This document shows positions 1-7,023 of a DNA stretch of 32,518 bases, piece by piece. A program made the translations under genes and the position numbers. The first letter of the stretch is position 1. Each line of letters begins with the position of its first letter. The notes beneath the pieces are model-generated. The model was given only the letters and a program-made list of their open reading frames with translations, searched no databases and was not told where the DNA came from. The stretch is from JBAZAX01 sp041671765 (GTDB taxonomy: Bacteria; Babelota; Babeliae; Babelales; RVW-14), in assembly GCA_041671765.1 (NCBI GenBank), contig JBAZAX010000018.1:1-32518 (forward strand), given 5' to 3'.

Positions 1-1
1 A

Positions 2-337
2 AAAAAATTGCCCAAAAAGATAAATAGATTAGATGAATTATCGAAATTCAAGTCTGCAGTTCGGGACTTTTTTATATCTATCCACAATGTGCTTTGTTTG
101 GCCGATTACAAAAAAAAGATTGATTCGAGATTGCTTAAACTTATAATCTTAATTTGTATGGCAGATGTAAAAGGCTCTGGAAAGATCTTTTTACATCTGC
201 CGCTAAAAATATTTGACTTTATAATTACGTCAAGCCCGGATGAGACACATCCTGAAGGTTATGATAATTTTACCAAATTTGGGTATGACTCAAGAGGAAG
301 AAAAATTTTTGAGTTTTTACTTGATTTTGAGAAGTAA
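2..337 (+). CDS. Hypothetical protein, 5'-truncated by window edge
   Basis: The reading frame is open from the window edge to a TAA at 335-337. The first start-like codon is TTG at 8, with no visible ribosome binding site, so the true start probably lies outside the window. The visible part is about 110 residues, with a hydrophobic patch (LLKLIILICMAD, about residues 42-53) and a polar C-terminal half. I recognise no family and assign no function. It is followed by a 307-nt gene-free stretch before nrdG, so it is probably not in the nrd operon. Confidence 0.4.
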   Translation, partial: KKLPKKINRLDELSKFKSAVRDFFISIHNVLCLADYKKKIDSRLLKLIILICMADVKGSGKIFLHLPLKIFDFIITSSPDETHPEGYDNFTKFGYDSRGRKIFEFLLDFEK

Positions 338-644
338 AAAATAAGACAATTTTTTGTAAACAAGCGCTGGCAAATTGTATCTCTATTTTTATTTTATTCT
401 AATTTCGATTCATGCGTTAATCTCAAATAAAATTTATCTGTTTATCTAGTACAAACCAGGCTAATTTAACTTTAAAAAAATCTTGCTTGAGCTACTCTGT
501 TGAGTCTGGTAAGATGACCTGTAACTCAAAAATATTGCAATAAAATTTGTATGATCAAATTATCTGGTTTTTTGCAATTTATTTGAATGTTGGGGTAGAG
601 GGTCATTTTAATTTAAGAAATTTTTGTTATTGAGGAGGGGTTTT
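338..644. other. Intergenic region upstream of nrdG
   Basis: There is no convincing ORF here. The stretch is very AT-rich and should carry the nrdGD promoter and leader. I see no clear -35/-10 pair, no obvious NrdR box pair and no recognisable riboswitch. The only clear signal is the strong Shine-Dalgarno run GAGGAGGGG at 632-640, which sets the nrdG start at 645. Confidence 0.5.
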
Positions 645-1103
645 ATGGACAAAAATGCATACATAGTACGAGTTTGTACGTCTTTCATTGATGTCCCAGA
701 CAAGATTGCTGTCGCTATATATTTTTCCGGATGCAGCATTCGTTGTAAGGGATGTCAGAATGCCATTTTATGGGAAAAAGATATTAATACTTTGACCTCA
801 ATGGATGAAGTTTTATTGAAAATAAAAGGGAATTTGTTATCGGAGAGTGTAGTGTTTTTGGGAGGGGAGCCAACTGATCAGGTGGAGTTTTTAATAGAGC
901 TTTGTAAAAATATTTCACATTACAAAGCCCTATATACCGGAAGAGAGTTTGAGGATCTACCACATGAATTAGTCGATAATCTCGACATGATTGTGTGTGG
1001 ACCTTTTAGGCAAGACCTTTTTGTAAAAGGTTTTCCTGCGTCAAAAAATCAAAGATATTTAAAGAAAGTGGGTGGATCATGGATTTGTCAAAATTGCCAG
1101 TAA
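645..1103 (+). CDS. nrdG: Anaerobic ribonucleoside-triphosphate reductase activating protein (radical SAM)
   Basis: This is the radical SAM activase that uses an iron-sulfur cluster and S-adenosylmethionine to install the glycyl radical on NrdD. The cluster motif CSIRCKGC (Cx3Cx2C) lies about 30 residues from the start, followed by LGGEPTDQ, the glycine-rich SAM-binding region typical of NrdG. The start at ATG 645 is chosen because GAGGAGGGG lies 4 nt upstream; a TTG at 624 is in frame but has no such site. The product is 152 residues, close to the usual NrdG length. Its 3' end overlaps the start of nrdD by 25 nt, so the two are very likely translated together. The order is activase first, then reductase. 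Confidence 0.9.
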   Translation: MDKNAYIVRVCTSFIDVPDKIAVAIYFSGCSIRCKGCQNAILWEKDINTLTSMDEVLLKIKGNLLSESVVFLGGEPTDQVEFLIELCKNISHYKALYTGREFEDLPHELVDNLDMIVCGPFRQDLFVKGFPASKNQRYLKKVGGSWICQNCQ

Positions 1104-2995
1104 CGTTTTCTAAAGAATTTATGGACGTTTACAACCAAATGTCTGAGTCTATTTTGGATGTGGAAGGGATTGCGCCCCACCAACTTGATATTCCAAATAT
1201 GGCACAAATGTATATGAGTAAGCATACAGCAGATATGTCAATTGATGATAATGCAAATGTAAGCGAATCAAAAGCATTTGGAAACTATTTGAGCGAAATT
1301 GCAAAAAGCTGGTACAAGCTTATTGGTTATTATGAGTTGTATAATATTTTGGTCAAAGAGGTTGGTTCAGGTCGTGCAGCAGATTTGATGATGTCTGTTT
1401 GGTATGGAGATCTTTATTTTCATGACAGCACTTCCATTATGGTTCCGTATTGTTGGGCCTATTCAACTTCTTTTATCTTATTTGAGGGAAGTCGCTGGGG
1501 ACAGTTACACTCTACGCCTGCAAAGCGTCGCCGCTCCTTTCTTGACCAAGTTAAAGAAGTTACAATTGAATTGGCGCAGCAGGCCGGTGGTGCGATAGCG
1601 ATCGGAGATTTTTTTGTAAACTATTCATATTTTGTTAAAAAAGAAAATATGGATTTATCAAAAGAAGAAGATCGAAAAGCAGTTGAAAATGATTTTCAAT
1701 CTTTGGTCCACACATTGAATAAAAAATTACGTCCATCATTTCAGTCACCATTCACAAATCTTTCAATTTTTGACAAACCAAATCTTGAACATCTGTTTGC
1801 CGATGTTTGTTACCCAGATGGTTCTAAGCCAGATTTTGATTTGATTGAAAAAGTTCAACATATTTTTTGCGATTGGTTTAAGTGTGGCGATCCTAAAACT
1901 GGTCTACCTTACCGCTTTCCAGTTGTTACGTTAAATATTCGAATTGATGAAAATCAAAAAATTATTAATCAAGAATCATTTGAATATTTTTCTAAAATAA
2001 ATCTCGAAAAGGGCTGCTTTAATATTTACATATCTTCAGGCAATAAAATTGCGAGCTGTTGCAGACTGGTCAATGATTTAGATTTGGCCGGTGTTGATAG
2101 TTTTGGTAATGGGGGTGTGTCTCTTGGATCACATAGAGTTGTTACCTTAAATCTTGCGCGTATTGGACGTTTATCTAGAAAATCAGAAGACGTACTGTTT
2201 AAGCTTTTGCAAAAAAATCTTGATGACGCAAAAATGTTATTGAATGCCCATCGTAAACTCTTAAAGGCCAATATTGCAGCTGGATTTTTGCCATTCTTTA
2301 ATTATGGAATTATGCATGAAGCACGCATGTTTAGTACATTTGGATTAAATGGAATTTATGAATGTGTTAATGAAATGGGCTTTACGATGCTTTCAGAAGA
2401 GGGCAAGGCATTAGCTCACAAAATTTTAAAATTCATTAGGGTTTATGCTCAAGAGGCAAGCAAAGAGACTAGGAATCCATTTAATATTGAACAGGTTCCC
2501 GCAGAAAGTTTGGCTGTAAAATTTGCAGCAAAAGATAGGCTGCTTTACGGTATGGATTATCCATTGTATGCAAATCAATTTATTCCGCTTTGGGTTGATT
2601 GTGATATTTCAGAACGTGTGAAGCTTGATGGAGAATTTTCGCGAGCATTGACCGGCGGTGGAATTTCGCACTTGAATATTGGTGAAAAGCTTACCCACAC
2701 GTCACAAATGGAAAGATTGATAAAATACGCAATAGAATGTGGATGCGAGCACTTTGCGGTTAACTATAACTTTTGTCGTTGCAAAAATGGCCACGTTACA
2801 GTTGCTGGCCAAGTTCTGACGTGTCCGGTTTGTGGCGACCAAGTCATTGATTATTTAACCAGAATTATTGGGTACTTTACGCCGGTTTCGGCTTGGACCA
2901 AGCATCGTAAAAAGGAGCATAAGCAAAGAGTGTTTAAAGCTAATGGTGAATTATCTAAATTAACAAATTCGGATATGGTACAAAAGAGCTTGTAA
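1079..2995 (+). CDS. nrdD: Anaerobic (class III) ribonucleoside-triphosphate reductase
   Basis: This glycyl-radical enzyme reduces ribonucleotides to deoxyribonucleotides without oxygen. The 638 residues start directly in the catalytic domain and lack the N-terminal ATP-cone of the E. coli-type enzyme of about 710 residues. Likely catalytic cysteines are C125 (VPYCWAYST) and one of C327/C328 (IASCCRL). The C-terminal zinc site is C566, C568, C582 and C585; the first pair is spaced CxC rather than the usual CxxC. The glycyl-radical loop is RIIGYF with the radical glycine at about G598. The start ATG 1079 follows a GGTGGA site and overlaps nrdG. A hairpin terminator follows at 3011-3045. The family identity is secure; the assignment of individual cysteines is inferred from motif context. 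Confidence 0.93.
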   Translation: MDLSKLPVTFSKEFMDVYNQMSESILDVEGIAPHQLDIPNMAQMYMSKHTADMSIDDNANVSESKAFGNYLSEIAKSWYKLIGYYELYNILVKEVGSGRAADLMMSVWYGDLYFHDSTSIMVPYCWAYSTSFILFEGSRWGQLHSTPAKRRRSFLDQVKEVTIELAQQAGGAIAIGDFFVNYSYFVKKENMDLSKEEDRKAVENDFQSLVHTLNKKLRPSFQSPFTNLSIFDKPNLEHLFADVCYPDGSKPDFDLIEKVQHIFCDWFKCGDPKTGLPYRFPVVTLNIRIDENQKIINQESFEYFSKINLEKGCFNIYISSGNKIASCCRLVNDLDLAGVDSFGNGGVSLGSHRVVTLNLARIGRLSRKSEDVLFKLLQKNLDDAKMLLNAHRKLLKANIAAGFLPFFNYGIMHEARMFSTFGLNGIYECVNEMGFTMLSEEGKALAHKILKFIRVYAQEASKETRNPFNIEQVPAESLAVKFAAKDRLLYGMDYPLYANQFIPLWVDCDISERVKLDGEFSRALTGGGISHLNIGEKLTHTSQMERLIKYAIECGCEHFAVNYNFCRCKNGHVTVAGQVLTCPVCGDQVIDYLTRIIGYFTPVSAWTKHRKKEHKQRVFKANGELSKLTNSDMVQKSL

Positions 2996-3010
2996 AAATT
3001 GATTGAGTGC

Positions 3011-3045
3011 AAAGAAGAGTCTCTTTAACATGGAGGCTCTTCTTT
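3011..3045 (+). terminator. Hairpin terminator after nrdD
   Basis: The arms 3011-3023 and 3033-3045 form a 13-bp stem (AAAGAAGAG...CTCTTCTTT with one T-G wobble) around a 9-nt loop. It sits 16 nt after the nrdD stop. The T-run after the stem is short and interrupted, so termination may be moderate. Confidence 0.65.
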
Positions 3046-3075
3046 GTTTAAGCCAAATTCTTATGCCATGTTCGA

Positions 3076-3222
3076 CCATGGTTTTCCAATCTATCATCGA
3101 AAATCCATCTGCACCCATCACCATGGCCTACCTTAATGCCGCAGTCCCCAAGGGACAGCTTGGGATTGGAATAAATTAATAAAAATTTTGTGGCATAATT
3201 GTGAGCTATCCCATTTTGGGAT
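3076..3222 (+). repeat. Structured intergenic repeat, copy A
   Basis: This stretch aligns with 9643-9803 over its whole length. Both copies have CCATGGTT, then 43-44 nt later ATCACCATGG, then an AT-rich core and GAGCTAT. Hairpin 1 is GTCCC-CAA-GGGAC (3144-3156), 25 nt after the start of CACCATGG, the same offset as in copy B. Hairpin 2 is ATCCCA-TTT-TGGGAT (3208-3222), directly after GAGCT as in copy B. The stem sequences differ between copies but stay paired. No open reading frame is convincingly conserved, so it reads as a decayed mobile or structured RNA/DNA element. Confidence 0.6.
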
Positions 3223-3297
3223 TGCGACAGTGTGGTAGCCCAGGGTGGTGGTATGTGCAAAAAATAATATCAACAGGATGAGCAACCCTGAGCGATG

Positions 3298-4536
3298 CTA
3301 ATGTTTGAAAGTTACATCCCAAGCAAATAAAATTGTCGCAATAACTGCCATTGTACTTCCAAATATAAATGGTGCAGTGCTGCCAACATATGTCCATAAA
3401 AGACCTGCAATGCATGATGCAAAAAATGTGCAAATTCCGACTACTGTTTGATATAGACCAAATGCAGTGCCAAACATTTTTGGAGGAACAATATTTGCGA
3501 TATGAGCTTTGATTATGCTATCAGTTTGTGCCATGTAAAGTCCATAAAGAGCAAACACGAGCCACATCCATGCTCCATCTTTGATAAAACCACTGAGTGC
3601 AAATGAGATGGCAAATGTCAGAAAACCTGAAATTAAGATTTTTTCTGTGCCGATTTTGTCTGAAAGAATTCCGATTGGAAGTGCAAATATTGAGTGTGTT
3701 AGATGATAAAGAACATAAGCAGCAGTTGTTATTGTAAGTGAAAGAGCAAGATTTTGCGATCTTAAAATTAGAAACAGATCTGAGCTGTTTCCGATATTGA
3801 AAAGTACTGTTATTAACAAGAATTTATTAAATGTTGGGGATATGCTTACTAATGCAAATTTCTCATGTGGTACGTCAAGTGATATTTCAGATGAAAGTTG
3901 AGTTGAAGTGTTTCCCGAAAATTTCCCTGAAATTTTTACCTGTCCAGGTTTTCTTCCATCAGTTAGGAACATTAAAAGCAAGACGCCAATAATTGATGGA
4001 ATAAGGCTTAATAAAAATATTGTTCGTAAGTTATTGTTTAAAACCGAAAGCAGTACGATTGCTATGATTGGTCCAATGGCAGCGCCTGCGCTATCAAAAC
4101 CTCTGTGTAAACCAAAAGCTCGTCCTCTATATTTTGGTTCTGTGTAATCTGCAATTAAAGCATCACGTGCCGAAACTCTTATTCCTTTTCCTAATCTATC
4201 TGCCACTCTGGCAGCCATTGCCATTGGCCAACTGTACGCCAGGCCGATCATGGCTTTTGAAATTGCGGACAACGAATATCCAATTACAATAAATGGTTTA
4301 CGTGTGTCTAATTTGTCTGAATACCATCCCGAAAATACTTTGCATATGTTTGAAAGTGATTCTGAAAGTCCAATTATAAATCCCATGATATAGACCGGAG
4401 CTCCCAGCCATACCGTTAAAAACGTTGGAATTAATGGGTAGATCATTTCCGAAGCAGTGTCATTGAACAGGCTTACAAAGCCCATTACAATGACATTTCT
4501 AGAAAGTTTCAATTTCCGTTCAAAATAAGACATCAT
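3298..4536 (-). CDS. Major facilitator superfamily transporter
   Basis: This is a 412-residue polytopic inner-membrane protein with the MFS layout of two six-helix halves. The loop 2-3 motif A is visible as GWYSDKLDTRKP in the N-half and GILSDKIGTEK in the C-half. The cytoplasmic stretch DRLGKGIRVSARDALIAD is typical of a bacterial MFS subgroup often annotated as drug or small-solute efflux. The substrate cannot be read from sequence. A longer charged central loop (about residues 195-230) separates the halves. It lies 93 nt downstream of cysS on the same strand; the gap contains a TATAAT (4576-4581) that could be its own -10, but no well-spaced -35. A second ATG at 4533 is an alternative start. 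Confidence 0.85.
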   Translation of the reverse strand: MMSYFERKLKLSRNVIVMGFVSLFNDTASEMIYPLIPTFLTVWLGAPVYIMGFIIGLSESLSNICKVFSGWYSDKLDTRKPFIVIGYSLSAISKAMIGLAYSWPMAMAARVADRLGKGIRVSARDALIADYTEPKYRGRAFGLHRGFDSAGAAIGPIIAIVLLSVLNNNLRTIFLLSLIPSIIGVLLLMFLTDGRKPGQVKISGKFSGNTSTQLSSEISLDVPHEKFALVSISPTFNKFLLITVLFNIGNSSDLFLILRSQNLALSLTITTAAYVLYHLTHSIFALPIGILSDKIGTEKILISGFLTFAISFALSGFIKDGAWMWLVFALYGLYMAQTDSIIKAHIANIVPPKMFGTAFGLYQTVVGICTFFASCIAGLLWTYVGSTAPFIFGSTMAVIATILFAWDVTFKH

Positions 4537-4629
4537 AAGTTTATCCTTTACAGAGCTAAATTGTATTTAGATAAAATTATAAATGAACGGTTATTAAATC
4601 AATCAAACTAAAAAAAAGTAATTTTTGTT

Positions 4630-6003
4630 TTATGCGCCAAGCTTTTTGTCTTTAGCGTCATATCCAAGATTTTTTAATTGATCACGAATTTGATCGGCAA
4701 GTGCCCAGTTCTTATCTTTGCGTGCCTGTTCTCGTTGCTCAATTAATAATTGTATTTCTGGCGTGACTATCGTTTGATCTTCATGAATTGGATACAGATC
4801 TAGACCCAAAATATTTTGAACTATTGCTTGAACTGCAAGCCTTGTTTGATCATCTTCTTTGATTTCTGCAAGATTTTCGAATATTAAACCTAAGGCTTTT
4901 GGGGTATTAAGATCATCACATAGGGCCGTAATAATTTTTTGTGCCAGTGGATTTTTCAAAATATCACCAGTGCTTATTGCTTGAGTGTTTTCTTTGTTCG
5001 AAGATTCTGGGCTCAAAGCTTTTATTCCAAGTAGATTAACTAACTTCTTGTATGCAACTTGGCTGGCTTTTAACTCTTCATCAGAAAAATCGATCGGTGT
5101 TCTGTAATTGTGTTGTAAAAAGAAATAACGAAGAACCATTGGATCGAAAATTTTGAAAATATCTTTTAATGTTACAAAGTTACCCAATGACTTGGACATT
5201 TTTTCTTTATTTATCGTAATAAATGCATTATGGAGCCAATAGCGAGCAAATGGTTGCTCATGCAGCCCTTCTGATTGTGCAATTTCATTTTCATGGTGTG
5301 GGAATATTAAGTCCATTCCTCCGCCGTGTATATCAATTGTTTGGCCAAGTAATTCTTGTGCCATGACTGAGCATTCTATATGCCACCCTGGACGTCCAAA
5401 GCCCCAAGGAGATTTCCAGAATTGACCGTCTGCATTACCTTTCCATAAAGCAAAGTCTTCAGGATTGTGTTTGCGTTGATCAACTTCTATTCTTGCGCCG
5501 GATTTTTGTTCGTCTAATTCTCTGCCCGAAAGTTTACCGTATTCTGCGTATTTTGAAATATCGAAATACACGTCAGAATCGATCACATATGCTTTGCCTT
5601 TTTCTATCAACCCTTCAACAAATTTTATTATCTGAGGAATATATTGTGTAACTCGCGGTTCGTGGTCGGGTTTGATATTGCCAAGAGCTTTCATATCCAG
5701 ATGATAAGCTTCGATGAATTTTTTGGCGATTTTAGGATAAAGGTTTATATCGCCTTGTTCTTCTGCCTTTTTTAAAATTTTGTCATCAATATCCGTAAAA
5801 TTACGAACATAATTTACGTTATATCCGAGAAATTTAAATAGTCTGACTAAAACATCAAAATTAACGTAACATCTCCCGTGCCCAAGATGTGAATAATCGT
5901 ACGGGGTTATACCGCAGACATATATTTTAACATGATTAGGCTGTTGGGGTGTAAAAAATTCTTCTTTCCGAGTCAATGTGTTAGTTAATTTTATTTTTAG
6001 CAT
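4630..6003 (-). CDS. cysS: Cysteinyl-tRNA synthetase
   Basis: This class I aminoacyl-tRNA synthetase charges tRNA-Cys in the cytoplasm. The 457 residues show the HIGH-type motif HLGH at 39-42 and KMSKS at 268-272. The expected zinc ligands are C30 (YVCGITPYD), C211 (HIECSVMA), H236 and E240 (FPHHENEIA). Length matches the family. ATG 6003 is the natural start because MLKIKLTNTL leads straight into the conserved N-terminus. It lies 77 nt downstream of the thioredoxin-like gene, but a terminator (6043-6066) sits between them, so cysS probably has its own promoter in the short remaining gap. A tRNA-Cys gene is also in the window, at 25630-25703. Confidence 0.96.
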   Translation of the reverse strand: MLKIKLTNTLTRKEEFFTPQQPNHVKIYVCGITPYDYSHLGHGRCYVNFDVLVRLFKFLGYNVNYVRNFTDIDDKILKKAEEQGDINLYPKIAKKFIEAYHLDMKALGNIKPDHEPRVTQYIPQIIKFVEGLIEKGKAYVIDSDVYFDISKYAEYGKLSGRELDEQKSGARIEVDQRKHNPEDFALWKGNADGQFWKSPWGFGRPGWHIECSVMAQELLGQTIDIHGGGMDLIFPHHENEIAQSEGLHEQPFARYWLHNAFITINKEKMSKSLGNFVTLKDIFKIFDPMVLRYFFLQHNYRTPIDFSDEELKASQVAYKKLVNLLGIKALSPESSNKENTQAISTGDILKNPLAQKIITALCDDLNTPKALGLIFENLAEIKEDDQTRLAVQAIVQNILGLDLYPIHEDQTIVTPEIQLLIEQREQARKDKNWALADQIRDQLKNLGYDAKDKKLGA

Positions 6004-6042
6004 GTTTTGCGCTTTTATATTTTCCTGATTATGGACAAAATA

Positions 6043-6066
6043 AAAGCCCGCTTTTCAACGGGCTTT
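6043..6066 (-). terminator. Rho-independent terminator after the thioredoxin-like gene
   Basis: Read on the minus strand, the stem AAAGCCCG/CGGGCTTT (arms 6059-6066 and 6043-6050) has an 8-nt loop and is followed by a T-rich tract (TTTTATTTTG). It lies 15 nt after the stop of the thioredoxin-like gene and before cysS. Confidence 0.8.
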
Positions 6067-6080
6067 ATAATCTTTAGATC

Positions 6081-6563
6081 TTATTCATGATCTTCGAGAG
6101 ATTCTTCAATCTTCTTAGAAAGATCTTCTTTAGAAATTGCCCCTGCAACTCTGTCTAGTTCCTTGCCATCTTTGAAGATAACAATTGTTGGAACGCCTTG
6201 AAGTGTTTGTGTTGCAAATACTTCTTCTGCTTTTTCTTTGCAAACTGTTACAAACTTGCATTTATCTTTCATGCTGTTTGCAACTTCTTCAAATACTGGC
6301 TTCATATCTTTGCATACGCTGCAGAAATCTGCATAGAAATCAACTACAACGAGTTTGTCAGATTTGAGAACTTCGTTTTCGAATTGTTCTTTATTTTCAA
6401 CTGCAACTACTGCTGTTGATGCAGCTTCTGCTGGCTTAGCTGCTTCGGCTGCTGTTTGTTCGGTTTTAGGTGCATCGCATTCTTTGCATTTCTTACACCA
6501 GTCACAACCTGTAAAAACTACCAATGTCAACAAACCTAGCAACCATGATGAATTTTTCATCAT
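6081..6563 (-). CDS. Thioredoxin-like lipoprotein with CSVC active site
   Basis: This 160-residue protein has a lipoprotein signal peptide (hydrophobic stretch LLGLLTLVV, lipobox FTGC with C20), an Ala/Glu-rich linker (about 31-55) and a thioredoxin fold from about 55. The redox motif is C81-S-V-C84 within DFYADFCSVCKDMKP instead of CGPC, and the cis-proline is present (GVPT, P125). It should act outside the cytoplasm as a membrane-anchored thiol-disulfide protein. Just after the lipidated cysteine is a CxxCxxCxxC run (C20, C23, C26, C29), unusual for thioredoxins and possibly metal-binding. A ribosome site GAAAGGAC precedes the double ATG at 6563/6560. The leader carries a long hairpin (6625-6687) and the gene ends in a terminator. 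Confidence 0.85.
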   Translation of the reverse strand: MMKNSSWLLGLLTLVVFTGCDWCKKCKECDAPKTEQTAAEAAKPAEAASTAVVAVENKEQFENEVLKSDKLVVVDFYADFCSVCKDMKPVFEEVANSMKDKCKFVTVCKEKAEEVFATQTLQGVPTIVIFKDGKELDRVAGAISKEDLSKKIEESLEDHE

Positions 6564-6624
6564 AAAAAAAGTCCTTTCAAAAAGAAAAACATAGAATTAA
6601 TAATGCTAATAAAATAAATAAAAA

Positions 6625-6687
6625 CCGCTCTGATTAAATAATATCTAGGAAAATCAATTTCGTACAGATACTATTCAATCTGAGCAG
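6625..6687 (-). promoter_or_regulatory. Long leader hairpin of the thioredoxin-like gene
   Basis: Two 22-nt arms (6666-6687 and 6625-6646) are inverted copies separated by 19 nt. As minus-strand RNA, 21 of 22 positions pair, three of them as G-U wobbles, with one A-A mismatch. On the plus strand those three positions would be mismatches, so the structure fits a minus-strand transcript. The arm begins near where transcription would start from the TATAAT at 6694-6699. It leaves about 60 nt before the ribosome binding site. A role in mRNA stability or regulation is inferred. Confidence 0.55.
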
Positions 6688-6693
6688 TATAGT

Positions 6694-6702
6694 ATTATAT
6701 CA
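6694..6702 (-). promoter_or_regulatory. Extended -10 promoter for the thioredoxin-like gene
   Basis: The minus strand reads TGATATAAT, a perfect -10 hexamer with the TG extension. No good -35 is seen, which is tolerable for an extended -10. The predicted start falls at about 6685-6688, at the foot of the leader hairpin. Confidence 0.5.
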
Positions 6703-6739
6703 TGTTTTATTAAAAAGTTTAGCGGGAATTTTTAAAATT

Positions 6740-7009
6740 ATGATAAACCTAAGACTTGGTCGCATTATTGGTGCATTTGCCCTATGTTTGATTTTTATAA
6801 AGATTTATCAACATAACCAAATAATAAAATTAAATTACAAAAAACAGCGATTAGAATTAAAGAAAAATGATCTAAATAGGAGTTGTAGTAATTTAAAAGT
6901 CGAATTATGTAAATTAAAAGATGCTGAACAGGTAAAAAAAATTGTGCAAGAAAAGTGGGGCATGGAAAAATTAAAGTTTGCCCAGGTGTCTACTTTTACG
7001 GGTTTTTAA
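6740..7009 (+). CDS. ftsL: FtsL-like cell-division membrane protein
   Basis: This 89-residue single-pass protein has a short cytoplasmic N-terminus, a membrane helix (about 9-23, IIGAFALCLIFIKIY) and then a charged helical segment likely to form a coiled coil (about 28-70). This is the FtsL/DivIC architecture. FtsL sequences are poorly conserved, so the call rests on topology and on position 14 nt upstream of ftsI, the standard ftsL-ftsI arrangement. It would sit at the septum with FtsB/FtsQ to activate FtsW-FtsI. An rsmH gene usually precedes ftsL but is absent here; the divergent upstream gene is the thioredoxin-like one. Confidence 0.65.
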   Translation: MINLRLGRIIGAFALCLIFIKIYQHNQIIKLNYKKQRLELKKNDLNRSCSNLKVELCKLKDAEQVKKIVQEKWGMEKLKFAQVSTFTGF

Positions 7010-7023
7010 ATCGGGTTTAAAAT

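Noticed and set aside
3048..3260. 70-residue minus-strand ORF
   Set aside because: It lies over the structured repeat copy A, has no ribosome site and no recognisable protein pattern.
3206..3433. Minus-strand ORF overlapping the MFS 3' end
   Set aside because: Shadow frame of the MFS transporter gene.
4576..4606. Possible promoter of the MFS gene
   Set aside because: The -10 TATAAT is good, but the TTGATT candidates give 15- or 19-nt spacing, so it was not listed.
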